This document shows, one piece after another, positions 44,624 to 53,260 of a stretch of 57,827 nucleotides of DNA. Position 1 is the stretch's first letter; each line of letters opens with the position of its first letter. The position numbers were made by a program, and so were the translations under genes. The notes under the pieces are model-generated. The model was not told where the DNA came from, searched no databases, and saw only the letters and a program-made list of their open reading frames with translations. Origin of the DNA: Bacteroidota bacterium (lineage in GTDB: Bacteria > Bacteroidota > Bacteroidia > Chitinophagales > Chitinophagaceae); the NCBI GenBank assembly GCA_028875875.1, contig JAGWUV010000029.1:1-57827 (forward strand), written 5' to 3'.

Positions 44624-45895
44624 TTAATCATTAAATTCATCCTTTAAGATACGATAAAACGTATACACATCGGTATAACTGCAATACAAGGGCGCTGGCG
44701 CTACACGAATTACGCCGGGCTCACGGTAATCAACAATAATGTTGTTATCAAGCATCTTATCGTGTATTTCTCTACCTTTTTCTGAAAAGAATAAGCTGAG
44801 TTGAGCACCTCTTGCATTGATATCTTTGGGTGTGATAATTTCAAACGCAATGTTATGAAGTTGTTGCAGCAAATATTCCAAGTAGGCAGTGAGTTGGATG
44901 CTTTTTTGCCTGATGTTATACATGCCTGCCGCATCAAATATTTCAAGAGAAGCTTTTAATCCAACCATATTAAATACTTGCGCTGTACTCATGTTCCAGC
45001 CAGCAGCAGTGGGTTTGGGATTGAAACCTTTCTCCATTTTAAATCTTATTTTTTCATCATTTCCCCACCATCCGCCCAAGCGGGGAAAGCTGGTGTTGCT
45101 ACAATGTTTTTCATGTATAAAAACACCACCTACGGCACCCGGACCCGCATTTAAATATTTATAACTGCACCACGCTGCAAAATCAACATTCCAATCATGT
45201 AACCGGATGGGTATATTTCCTGCCACATGTGCCAGATCGAAACCTGCAACTGCACCTGCTTTGTGGGCGGCATCGGTAATACTTTGCAGATCAAAAAACT
45301 GTCCAGTATAATAGTTCATTCCACCCAACATCACAAGGGCAAGTGCTTCGCTGTTTTCTGCAATGATGTTGATGATGTTTTCGGTGCTTAGTATTTTTTC
45401 ATTGTTAAGCGGCGTGATTTCAATTATGCTTTGTGCCGGATCAAAGCCAAAATGTTTTACCAATGTTTCTACAGCATATTGATCGGAAGGGAATGCCCCC
45501 GCTTCCATAATAATTTTATAGCGTTGTTGTGTGGGGCGATAAAAACTAAGCATTAATAAGTGCAGGTTCACGGTTAATGTGTTCATGACCGTTACTTCCT
45601 CGGGGGCGGCACCTACGATCTTGGCAAGAGAAGGAGAGATATAATCCTGGTAATACAACCAAGGATTTTTCCCGCTGAAGTAGCCGCTAACCGCTAATTC
45701 CCGCCAAGACTGCGATTCGGTTTGTATGGCAGTTTCAAAATTTTTAGGTTGTAATCCTAAAGAGTTGCCGCAGAAATAAATAACGGGTTTGTCGTTTTGA
45801 TGTGGGAACACGAAGGAGTGTTTGAAAGAAGCCAAAATATCCTGTTCATCTAATTGCTGCGCTAATTCAGGAGTTGTATCAAATGAAAATTGCAT
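44624..45895 (-). CDS. kynU: Kynureninase
   Basis: A 423-residue fold-type I PLP enzyme that splits kynurenine (or 3-hydroxykynurenine) into anthranilate (or 3-hydroxyanthranilate) and alanine. Diagnostic segments are CGNSLGLQPK, the PLP-phosphate and ring contacts around EAGAFPSDQYAVE, the Asp220 region GFDLAHVAGN, and the PLP Lys246 in WCSYKYLNAGPGAVGG. The ATG at 45895 (MQFSFDTT) is preferred to that at 45910. With the tryptophan dioxygenase nearby it supplies two steps of tryptophan breakdown. The formamidase and monooxygenase steps are not in the window. Confidence 0.95.
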   Translation of the reverse strand: MQFSFDTTPELAQQLDEQDILASFKHSFVFPHQNDKPVIYFCGNSLGLQPKNFETAIQTESQSWRELAVSGYFSGKNPWLYYQDYISPSLAKIVGAAPEEVTVMNTLTVNLHLLMLSFYRPTQQRYKIIMEAGAFPSDQYAVETLVKHFGFDPAQSIIEITPLNNEKILSTENIINIIAENSEALALVMLGGMNYYTGQFFDLQSITDAAHKAGAVAGFDLAHVAGNIPIRLHDWNVDFAAWCSYKYLNAGPGAVGGVFIHEKHCSNTSFPRLGGWWGNDEKIRFKMEKGFNPKPTAAGWNMSTAQVFNMVGLKASLEIFDAAGMYNIRQKSIQLTAYLEYLLQQLHNIAFEIITPKDINARGAQLSLFFSEKGREIHDKMLDNNIIVDYREPGVIRVAPAPLYCSYTDVYTFYRILKDEFND

Positions 45896-46028
45896 AATGC
45901 TGTTTAGCACAAATTACAAAAGGATGCCGCATCTTGTTTACATTTTATATCGATTTGGTAATACGAAATCAATTGGTAACAATTCATTATTCTTTATTTT
46001 TACCAGTCACAATCATAACTTATTACTC

Positions 46029-46820
46029 ATGAGAATCATTAAATTTTTTATTGCTGCTCTTCTGTTTTTTTATCTCCCCATCTCATCATTTGCCTGGAGC
46101 CAGGAAGGACACCGGATAGTAGGAGAAATTGCCGATAGTTATTTAACTCCCAAAGCAAGGCTGGCTATCAAAGCTATTTTGGGAAATGAATCAATTGCAA
46201 TGAGTAGTAACTGGGCAGATTTCATTAAATCCGAACCCTCTTATAAATACCTGGATGCCTGGCACTATATTAATTTAGAAGATGGTTTAAGTGAAAAGTC
46301 GTTTAAAGAAAAACTTTCTGTAGACACAGCAACCGATGCTTACACCAAGCTGAACTTTTTAGTGAAAGAATTAAAAAAGAAAAATCTTCCGAAAGATAAA
46401 AAAATAATGTACCTACGTTTGCTGATACATATCGTGGGAGATGTGCATCAACCAATGCATGTAAGCAGGGAAGAAGATCTGGGAGGAAATAAAATCTATG
46501 TTTTATGGTTCAATCAAAAAACAAACCTGCACAGCATGTGGGATGACAAACTGATTGAATACCAGCAACTGAGTTATACTGAGTATGTAAAAGCGATCAA
46601 TTTTACAACCGCTACACAACGCCAGGTATGGCAAAAACAGCAGATCAGTACATGGTTGTTCGAATCTTACCAGATTGCCCAGCAATTGTATGCCGAAATT
46701 AAGCAACCGGATCAGCGTTTAAGCTATCGTTACAATTACGATCATGTACAAACTTTAAATGACCGTTTGTTGAAAGGTGGAGTTCGTTTAGCCGGATTGT
46801 TAAATGAGATCTTTGGATAA
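46029..46820 (+). CDS. Exported S1/P1 nuclease
   Basis: A 263-residue zinc-dependent single-strand nuclease/phosphodiesterase. The signal peptide ends at FA, so the mature protein begins with Trp23, whose free amino group is a zinc ligand in this family; His28 (GHR) is another. Further ligands are seen in LLIHIVGDVHQPMHV and LHSMWDD, plus an internal NWADF. The upstream open frame overlaps kynU and is not used. It probably salvages phosphate or nucleosides from extracellular nucleic acid. It is a single gene, convergent with the symporter gene. Confidence 0.93.
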   Translation: MRIIKFFIAALLFFYLPISSFAWSQEGHRIVGEIADSYLTPKARLAIKAILGNESIAMSSNWADFIKSEPSYKYLDAWHYINLEDGLSEKSFKEKLSVDTATDAYTKLNFLVKELKKKNLPKDKKIMYLRLLIHIVGDVHQPMHVSREEDLGGNKIYVLWFNQKTNLHSMWDDKLIEYQQLSYTEYVKAINFTTATQRQVWQKQQISTWLFESYQIAQQLYAEIKQPDQRLSYRYNYDHVQTLNDRLLKGGVRLAGLLNEIFG

Positions 46821-46848
46821 TCGTTTAGTCTTAATATCATTCATCTAA

Positions 46849-48075
46849 TCAGATCATTTCGCTCCCTTCGTGAAATTCATTTTCACTTTTTGCAATAACA
46901 ATTGTAGCAACGCCATTGCCAATTAAGTTGGTAATGGCTCTTGCTTCGCTCATGAATTTATCAATGCCTAATAAAAAGGCTAATCCTTCTACAGGAATGG
47001 TGTGCATGGCTGTTAATGTAGAGGCAAGGATGATAAACCCGCTTCCTGTAACTCCGGCAGCGCCTTTCGAAGTAAGCATAAGTATCATTAGTAACAATAA
47101 TAATTGCTCCCAACTTAAATGAATCTGGTAAAGCTGTGCAATGAATAATGTTGCCATTGAAAGGTAAATGGAAGTACCATCTAAGTTGAATGAATAACCT
47201 GTAGGCACCACCAGCCCTACTACTGATTTACTACAGCCCATTTTTTCCAACTTACGCATAATGAGTGGTAGTGCCGGTTCTGAGGATGATGTACCTAGTA
47301 CGAGTAGTAATTCTTCGCTAATATTTTTCAGGAACTGCCATACGCTTAGCTTGTAATATTTCATGATCGATCCTAAAACCAGGAATACAAAAAGAAACAT
47401 AGTTAGATACACGCATCCCATTAGTTTGGCAAGCGGTATCAATGTGTGCAGCCCAAATTTTCCAATGGTATAAGCCATGCCTCCGAATGCACCTAAAGGA
47501 GCGAGGTACATTACATATTTTAGAATGGTAAAAACATACACAGAAATTCTATTAAGAAAATGAATGGCTTTTTCTCTATGGCGTGAATAGTTGAGAATGA
47601 TACCGATGATAATGGAAACAACCAATACCTGTAGTGTAAGGTTGTTCTCGAAGAATTGTATCCAGTTGAAATGAGCGGCCGAAGGCTTCGTGTACACGGT
47701 GGCATCTTGTATCTGCAATGCTGTTTTGTTGATATTGCCCGGTTGGATAACGAGAGCCACGATGATGCCGATAGCCAGTGCCAGGGTGGTTACAATCTCA
47801 AAATAGAGTAGTGCCTTGAATCCGATGCGGCCAACTTTTTTCAAATTACCAATACTGCTGATGCCTAAAACGATGGTAAGAAAGATGATGGGTGTGATGA
47901 AGAATTTGATCAGCTCAATAAAGCCTTTGCCCATCCATTCCATTTTTACAGCAGTAGCGGGGGCGAAATATCCAAGTGCAATAGCTGCGATGATGGCAAT
48001 GAAAACATAAAAAGTTAGATGGCTAATAACTTGCTGCCACCATGTTTTTATAGTGGTTGAATGAGGGGCGGTCAC
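46849..48075 (-). CDS. Dicarboxylate/amino acid:cation symporter (DAACS family)
   Basis: A 408-residue inner membrane carrier of the GltP/DctA fold with about eight membrane helices and two re-entrant loops. The serine-rich loop appears as LGTSSSEPALPLIMRKLEKMG and the transport motif region as PTGYSFNLDGTSIYLS. It takes up C4-dicarboxylates or acidic/neutral amino acids with protons or sodium; which one cannot be decided from the sequence. It is divergent from glutaryl-CoA dehydrogenase across a gap with repeat copy 4. Confidence 0.92.
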   Translation of the reverse strand: MTAPHSTTIKTWWQQVISHLTFYVFIAIIAAIALGYFAPATAVKMEWMGKGFIELIKFFITPIIFLTIVLGISSIGNLKKVGRIGFKALLYFEIVTTLALAIGIIVALVIQPGNINKTALQIQDATVYTKPSAAHFNWIQFFENNLTLQVLVVSIIIGIILNYSRHREKAIHFLNRISVYVFTILKYVMYLAPLGAFGGMAYTIGKFGLHTLIPLAKLMGCVYLTMFLFVFLVLGSIMKYYKLSVWQFLKNISEELLLVLGTSSSEPALPLIMRKLEKMGCSKSVVGLVVPTGYSFNLDGTSIYLSMATLFIAQLYQIHLSWEQLLLLLMILMLTSKGAAGVTGSGFIILASTLTAMHTIPVEGLAFLLGIDKFMSEARAITNLIGNGVATIVIAKSENEFHEGSEMI

Positions 48076-48221
48076 GTTTGTATAAAGATGTTTTGGTGTT
48101 CGGTAAAGTGTTGAATTAAACTTCCAATGTTTTTATAAAAGAAAGTGGAAGAAAATAAAAGTACAACAAATGCACTATGGAGCCTGCTTCCGTTTAAATT
48201 TGTTGAAGGGCAGGCAGGCGT

Positions 48222-48238
48222 ACAAGTGTGCGACGCAA
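48222..48238 (+). repeat. Dispersed intergenic 17-nt element, copy 4
   Basis: ACAAGTGTGCGACGCAA in the divergent gap between the symporter and glutaryl-CoA dehydrogenase genes, 66 nt before the latter's ATG. The following ATAGTAGTGC block matches copy 3. An imperfect inverted repeat (GCCTGCTTC with GAAGGGCAGGC, about 48182-48214) lies just upstream. Confidence 0.88.
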
Positions 48239-48304
48239 CGATGCATCATAGTAGTGCAAAAGCTGGGTACACAATAAACACTTTACTTTAAAACTGAGAA
48301 AATC

Positions 48305-49489
48305 ATGGCTGCTAAAACAGATGTATTTCAATCGCCGGATTATTATTTGCTGGATGAATTGCTTACCGAAGAACATAAGATGGTTCGTGAGGCTGTGAGA
48401 AGTTATGTGAAGAAAGAAATATCGCCGATTATTGAAGCGTATGCCCAGCGGGCTGAATTTCCACAGCATATTGTGCCACAGCTCGGAGCATTGGGATGTT
48501 TTGGTCCTACCATACCGGTTGAATATGGCGGTGGCGGCTTAGATTATATCAGTTATGGTTTGATGATGCAGGAGTTAGAACGTGGTGATAGCGGAGTTCG
48601 CTCAACCGCAAGCGTACAAGGTAGTTTGGTGATGTTCCCGATACATGCGTATGGAAGCGAGGAACAACGACAAAAATATTTGCCCAGGCTTGCTAGTGGT
48701 GAATGGTTAGGTTGTTTTGGATTAACAGAGCCGAATCACGGCAGTGATCCGGGCAGTATGTTAACCCATATTAAAGATGCCGGTGATTATGTGATACTGA
48801 ATGGTGCTAAGATGTGGATCAGCAATGCACCATTTGCGAAAGTAGCGGTGGTATGGGCTAAAGATGAGGCTGGCGATATCAGAGGTGTGATCGTGGAGAG
48901 GGGCATGGAAGGTTTTTCCACTCCCACAACGCATGGCAAATGGAGCCTGCGAGCCAGCGCCACGGGAGAACTGGTGTTTGATAATGTAAAAGTGCCTAAA
49001 GAAAATATATTGCCGGGTGTAAAAGGATTGAAAGGTCCTTTGAGTTGTTTAACAAAAGCCCGTTACGGAATCGCCTGGGGTGTGGTGGGTGCCGCAATGG
49101 ATTGTTATGATACGGCTTTAAGATATGCCAAGGAAAGAATCCAGTTCGACAGGCCCATAGCCGGTTTTCAACTACAGCAAAAAAAGCTGGCTGAAATGAT
49201 CACTGAAATTACCAAGGCACAACTAATGGTATGGCGTTTGGGTGTGCTAATGAATGAAGGAAAAGCAACACCGGCCCAGGTAAGTATGGCAAAACGGAAT
49301 AGTTGCGAGATGGCTGCTACTATTGCCAGAGATGCAAGGCAAATATTGGGAGGGATGGGTATTACAGGTGAGTATAGCATTATGCGTCATATGATGAACC
49401 TGGAAAGTGTAATTACCTACGAAGGCACACACGATATACATTTGCTGATTACCGGGATGGATGTCACGGGAATTAATGCGTTTAAATAA
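48305..49489 (+). CDS. Glutaryl-CoA dehydrogenase (acyl-CoA dehydrogenase family)
   Basis: A 394-residue FAD enzyme. The substrate-base glutamate is Glu373 in TYEGTHDIH. FGLTEPNHGSDPGSM and WISNAPFAKVAVVWAK are the FAD/acyl-CoA contact regions. The RSTASVQGSLVMFPIHAYGSEEQ segment is typical of glutaryl-CoA dehydrogenases rather than straight-chain enzymes. It converts glutaryl-CoA to crotonyl-CoA with loss of CO2, a late step of lysine and tryptophan breakdown. That fits tryptophan dioxygenase and kynureninase within 8 kb, though the genes are not one operon. Shikimate kinase begins 8 nt later. Confidence 0.9.
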   Translation: MAAKTDVFQSPDYYLLDELLTEEHKMVREAVRSYVKKEISPIIEAYAQRAEFPQHIVPQLGALGCFGPTIPVEYGGGGLDYISYGLMMQELERGDSGVRSTASVQGSLVMFPIHAYGSEEQRQKYLPRLASGEWLGCFGLTEPNHGSDPGSMLTHIKDAGDYVILNGAKMWISNAPFAKVAVVWAKDEAGDIRGVIVERGMEGFSTPTTHGKWSLRASATGELVFDNVKVPKENILPGVKGLKGPLSCLTKARYGIAWGVVGAAMDCYDTALRYAKERIQFDRPIAGFQLQQKKLAEMITEITKAQLMVWRLGVLMNEGKATPAQVSMAKRNSCEMAATIARDARQILGGMGITGEYSIMRHMMNLESVITYEGTHDIHLLITGMDVTGINAFK

Positions 49490-49497
49490 GGGTTGAA

Positions 49498-50004
49498 ATG
49501 AAAATATTTTTAGTAGGAATGATGGGGAGCGGAAAGAGTTTCTGGTGCGAAAAACTAGCGGAAAAATTAAATGCCGAAGCATACGATCTGGATTATGTAA
49601 TCGAATCAGCAGAACAAAAAACGATCGCTGAGGTATTTGCTGATAGCGGCGAAGCGTATTTCAGGAAAATTGAAGCGGAACATTTACGCTCTTTTGAAAA
49701 TAAGCAGCATTGTATTTTGGCTACGGGTGGCGGTACACCTTGTTTTCACGAGAATATGCAATGGATGAACGCCAACGGGATTACCATTTGGATAGATGAA
49801 CCAGTGGAGGTGCTTGTTGACCGTGCCATGAAACAGGTGGAGCACAGACCAGCCATTAAAGGGTTGTCTGCCGAAGAAGTACATCACCTATTCAGTAAGC
49901 GACTGGAAGAAAGAAAATCTTTTTACAGCCAGGCCGATTATCATTTGCATGGAGCAGACATTAATGAACATAACTTCGCAAAAATCATTCAGCAACATGC
50001 ATAA
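49498..50004 (+). CDS. aroK: Shikimate kinase
   Basis: A 168-residue P-loop kinase that phosphorylates shikimate at O3 in chorismate synthesis. Walker A GMMGSGKS is at 7-14, DLDYVIE holds the substrate/Mg Asp, FRKIEAEHLR has the shikimate-binding Arg, ATGGGTPC is the Walker-B-equivalent glycine loop, and the lid Arg lies in EHRPAIKG. It starts 8 nt after glutaryl-CoA dehydrogenase, so an aromatic biosynthesis gene is translated behind an aromatic/lysine catabolism gene. The DUF423 gene overlaps its end. Confidence 0.94.
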   Translation: MKIFLVGMMGSGKSFWCEKLAEKLNAEAYDLDYVIESAEQKTIAEVFADSGEAYFRKIEAEHLRSFENKQHCILATGGGTPCFHENMQWMNANGITIWIDEPVEVLVDRAMKQVEHRPAIKGLSAEEVHHLFSKRLEERKSFYSQADYHLHGADINEHNFAKIIQQHA

Positions 50005-50386
50005 AGGTTTTCTGAAAGCAGCAGCATTCATCGGTGCATTAAGCGTTGTATTAGGGGCATTTGGAGCTCATGGCCTCAAACAATTATTAGATGAAAAATC
50101 GTTGGCAGTGTACGAAACAGCAGTGCGTTACCAATTCTATCATGTGTTTGCCTTAGCAGCTGTGGGTATATTGTACAAAGAATTTCCGGTGAAAATGCTT
50201 CGCTACGCAGGTGGGTTGTTTTTGACCGGCATGTTATTTTTTAGTGGTTCTTTATACCTGCTAACATACAGGGCAGTTGCACATAACGATGGTTTTTTAT
50301 GGGCAGGGCCCATTACTCCTTTGGGTGGTGTATTGTTAATTGCAGCATGGATTTGCCTGGCGTTGGGTATTGGTAAAGGGAAATAG
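49997..50386 (+). CDS. DUF423 (YwdK family) small membrane protein
   Basis: A 129-residue protein with four predicted membrane helices and the family motif LGAFGAHGLK near the first helix. A second hallmark is YETAVRYQFYHVFAL. The ATG at 49997 overlaps the aroK stop by 8 nt and gives the typical family N-terminus; ATGs at 49949 and 49964 would lengthen it inside aroK. The overlap suggests translational coupling to aroK. The function of the family is unknown. Confidence 0.88.
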   Translation: MHKGFLKAAAFIGALSVVLGAFGAHGLKQLLDEKSLAVYETAVRYQFYHVFALAAVGILYKEFPVKMLRYAGGLFLTGMLFFSGSLYLLTYRAVAHNDGFLWAGPITPLGGVLLIAAWICLALGIGKGK

Positions 50387-50433
50387 CAGTTGAAAAGGCT
50401 TTTCTTTACTTGCAAAGCAGAGTTATCCACCGT

Positions 50434-50450
50434 ACAAGTGTGCGACGCAA
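50434..50450 (+). repeat. Dispersed intergenic 17-nt element, copy 5
   Basis: ACAAGTGTGCGACGCAA between DUF423 and ftsK (both + strand), 73 nt before the ftsK ATG and about 60 nt upstream of its TATATTTG box. With copy 3 it shares the longer form starting CGTACAAG and continuing GGTGC-GG after the core. Confidence 0.88.
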
Positions 50451-50510
50451 CGGGTGCTGGGAAGAAATCCACATGCGTGTCTAAAACCTAATCTCCTTCT
50501 GCACTTAGCT

Positions 50511-50518
50511 TATATTTG
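50511..50518 (+). promoter_or_regulatory. Predicted -7 promoter element of ftsK
   Basis: TATATTTG, a perfect TAnnTTTG, ends 5 nt before the ATG at 50524. No clear TTTG at -33 is seen, so an activator or a weak -33 box may be involved. Confidence 0.5.
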
Positions 50519-50523
50519 TTTTC

Positions 50524-53145
50524 ATGGCAAACCGACTGAAGAAGAAAACGCCTCCTCCACCGGATCCCGAACAACTGAACCCCGATAAAGAGGTGGATGT
50601 AACGGTAACTGAAGTGGTGAGAGATGAACGTACCACTAAAATTGCCGGTGCTGTTAGTTTATTGTTTGCCTTGTTCCTTTTCATTGCCTTCACTTCGTAC
50701 TTGTTTACCTGGCAGGAAGACCAGGATAAAGTGCACCAGTTCGGCATTAAAATATTTGCTGTTGATGATGTGAAGATGAATAACCTACTTGGTGTGCTGG
50801 GTGCTTATGTGGCACATATTTTCATTTACAAAGGCTTTGGACTTGCCTCATTTTTATTCTGTACTACCTTCTTTGTATTGGGCGTAAACCTGTTGGTAGG
50901 CAAAAAAATATTTTCACTAGTGCGTAATATCCGTTACGTGCTGGTGGGTTTGTTGTTGTTGAGTACGGCTCTTGCCTTTGTTGCACGCAGCAGCGAATTT
51001 AGCTGGGGCGGTGCTGTGGGTGAAATGCTGAACGGATGGTTTGTGAAATGGATTGGTAATGTTGGAACAGCGGCAATGCTGATGGTAGCTGTTTTTGCGT
51101 ATGTGATCTGGCGCTTTAATCCTACTTTCAAATGGCCGGAGTGGAAGAGGCACTTAGCCGAAAAAAATACGGATACTGAACCTGAAGTATTTGCAAAAGG
51201 AGCAGATGAACAACCTGTGTATGGTGAATGGGATGTGAATGAAGCGGCGGAAGAAGAAGGTGGTAAATTATTCATCCATGAAAAAGTAGAAGAACCGGTA
51301 AGTAACAATAAGCTGAAAAATGATGGGAAGCATGTATCTGTGATCATGCCTGCGGCAGAAGAAGCGGAGCACGATCCTTTAACTGAATTTGATATTAATG
51401 AAAAGGAATCGCCGGTTGATGAAGTAGTTGAAGAAGAACCTGAACTGGCGGCTGACGAGCTGAAAGATGTGCATGAGTTGCCTTTGGAAGTGGAAGAAGA
51501 AGAATTGCAGGAGATAGAGATTGAAACCAAACATATTGCCATTAAACGTTCGCCTACAGTAGAGGAAGAAATGGAACTGGAAATTCATGAAGCTGTGGAA
51601 GAAGAAGAAATAGCAGTGGTGAATAAGCCCAAAATGACTGAAAAGTATGATGTTACTTTAGATCTGCGTGATTATAAATATCCAACGCTCGATCTGTTGG
51701 AAACACACGGTAGTGAAAAGATCGTTCATGATCCCAACGAACTTGAAACCCACAAGAACCAGATCATCGCTACGCTTAAAAATTACGATATTCAAATTCA
51801 GCGTATAGCCGCCACCGTTGGTCCAACAGTTACTTTGTACGAGATAGTGCCGGCACCGGGTGTGCGTATCAGTCGTATTAAAAACCTGGAAGATGATATT
51901 GCTTTAAGTTTGGCAGCGTTGGGCATCCGTATCATTGCACCCATTCCCGGAAAAGGAACCATTGGAATAGAAGTGCCGAATGTGCGAAAGACTGTTGTAA
52001 GCATGAAGACTTTATTGGCTTCAGATAAGTTTCAAAACAACAATTTCTCACTGCCTATTGCCATCGGTAAAAAAATTGATAACGAAAACTTTATAGTTGA
52101 CCTTGCAAGTATGCCGCACTTGCTCATGGCGGGTGCAACAGGTCAGGGTAAATCTGTTGGTATTAATACTTTGTTGGTTTCATTGTTGTATAAAAAACAT
52201 CCATCACAGCTAAAGTTTGTATTGGTGGATCCTAAAAAAGTGGAGTTGAGTTTGTATCGTGTGATTGAAAAACATTTCCTTGCCAAGTTACCGGGAGAAG
52301 AAGAATCCATCATCACCGATACCAAAAAAGTGATCAATACTTTGAATGCCTTGTGCATTGAGATGGATAACCGTTATGATCTGTTGAAAGATGCGGGTTG
52401 CCGTAACATCAGGGAATACAATGATAAGTTCACAGCCAGAAAATTAAACCCGGAAAAAGGCCATCAATACCTTCCGTTCATTGTGCTTGTAGTGGATGAG
52501 TTCGCAGATTTGATCATGACGGCAGGCAAAGAAGTGGAAATGCCAATTGCACGTTTAGCCCAGTTAGCACGTGCCGTGGGAATTCACTTAATCATTGCCA
52601 CGCAAAGGCCTTCGGTAAACATTATTACCGGAACGATTAAGGCTAACTTCCCTGCAAGGATCGCCTTTAAAGTTTCTTCTAAAATAGATAGCCGTACGAT
52701 TCTTGATGCTGGTGGTGCAGAGCAGTTGATTGGGAAGGGAGATATGCTAATCAGTTATAACGGCGAAATAGTGCGTTTGCAGTGTGCTTTTGTTGATACA
52801 CCGGAAGTAGAAAGGGTGGCTGAATTCATTGGAGATCAGCGTGGTTATCCGCATGCCTTTTTGTTACCGGAATATGTGGATGAAAAAGAAATGGAAGGAA
52901 GGGATTTTGATAGTGGCGACAGGGACCCTTTGTTTGAAGATGCTGCCCGATTGATCGTGCAAAACCAGGTGGGAAGTACATCATTAATTCAGAGAAGGAT
53001 GAAATTGGGATATAACCGGGCGGGTCGCCTGATGGATCAGTTGGAAGCAGCAGGAATTGTAGGTCCGAATTTGGGTAGTAAGGCCCGTGAAGTACGTTTT
53101 AAAACTGAATCTGAACTCGAAGAGTATCTTCAAACTATCGGATAA
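50524..53145 (+). CDS. ftsK: DNA translocase FtsK/SpoIIIE
   Basis: An 873-residue septal DNA pump that moves chromosome termini at division. The N-terminus has about four membrane helices (residues about 35-205). A Glu-rich, low-complexity linker (about 215-390) leads to the motor. The motor has Walker A GATGQGKS (537-544), Walker B region LVVDEFADL and the RPSVNIITG segment. The C-terminal gamma winged helix (DAARLIVQNQVGSTSLIQRRMKLGYNRAGRLMDQLE) would read polar DNA sequences. The lolA-like gene follows, as in many bacteria including E. coli. The TATATTTG box 5 nt before the ATG predicts an almost leaderless mRNA. Confidence 0.96.
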   Translation: MANRLKKKTPPPPDPEQLNPDKEVDVTVTEVVRDERTTKIAGAVSLLFALFLFIAFTSYLFTWQEDQDKVHQFGIKIFAVDDVKMNNLLGVLGAYVAHIFIYKGFGLASFLFCTTFFVLGVNLLVGKKIFSLVRNIRYVLVGLLLLSTALAFVARSSEFSWGGAVGEMLNGWFVKWIGNVGTAAMLMVAVFAYVIWRFNPTFKWPEWKRHLAEKNTDTEPEVFAKGADEQPVYGEWDVNEAAEEEGGKLFIHEKVEEPVSNNKLKNDGKHVSVIMPAAEEAEHDPLTEFDINEKESPVDEVVEEEPELAADELKDVHELPLEVEEEELQEIEIETKHIAIKRSPTVEEEMELEIHEAVEEEEIAVVNKPKMTEKYDVTLDLRDYKYPTLDLLETHGSEKIVHDPNELETHKNQIIATLKNYDIQIQRIAATVGPTVTLYEIVPAPGVRISRIKNLEDDIALSLAALGIRIIAPIPGKGTIGIEVPNVRKTVVSMKTLLASDKFQNNNFSLPIAIGKKIDNENFIVDLASMPHLLMAGATGQGKSVGINTLLVSLLYKKHPSQLKFVLVDPKKVELSLYRVIEKHFLAKLPGEEESIITDTKKVINTLNALCIEMDNRYDLLKDAGCRNIREYNDKFTARKLNPEKGHQYLPFIVLVVDEFADLIMTAGKEVEMPIARLAQLARAVGIHLIIATQRPSVNIITGTIKANFPARIAFKVSSKIDSRTILDAGGAEQLIGKGDMLISYNGEIVRLQCAFVDTPEVERVAEFIGDQRGYPHAFLLPEYVDEKEMEGRDFDSGDRDPLFEDAARLIVQNQVGSTSLIQRRMKLGYNRAGRLMDQLEAAGIVGPNLGSKAREVRFKTESELEEYLQTIG

Positions 53146-53210
53146 TATTGCTCAGAAAAGCAAAAAATGTAAATTTTCCTATAAAGTGCGGCCTATGGCC
53201 GATTGAAAAA

Positions 53211-53239
53211 TTGCCATCTTTTCTTTAGGCTTATATTTG
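53211..53239 (+). promoter_or_regulatory. Predicted promoter of the lolA-like gene
   Basis: TTG (53211-53213), then 18 nt, then TATATTTG (53232-53239); both boxes match the Bacteroidota consensus. The chosen ATG is 21 nt downstream. Confidence 0.65.
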
Positions 53240-53260
53240 CAGCCAAATTATAAGATTCAA

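Noticed and set aside
45822-46028. Upstream extension of the S1/P1 nuclease
   Set aside because: It overlaps kynU on the other strand; the signal peptide and the zinc-binding mature N-terminal Trp require the start at 46029.
50203-50472. An 89-codon minus-strand frame opposite DUF423
   Set aside because: It is antisense to a well-supported gene and its N-terminus is again just repeat copy 5 read backwards.
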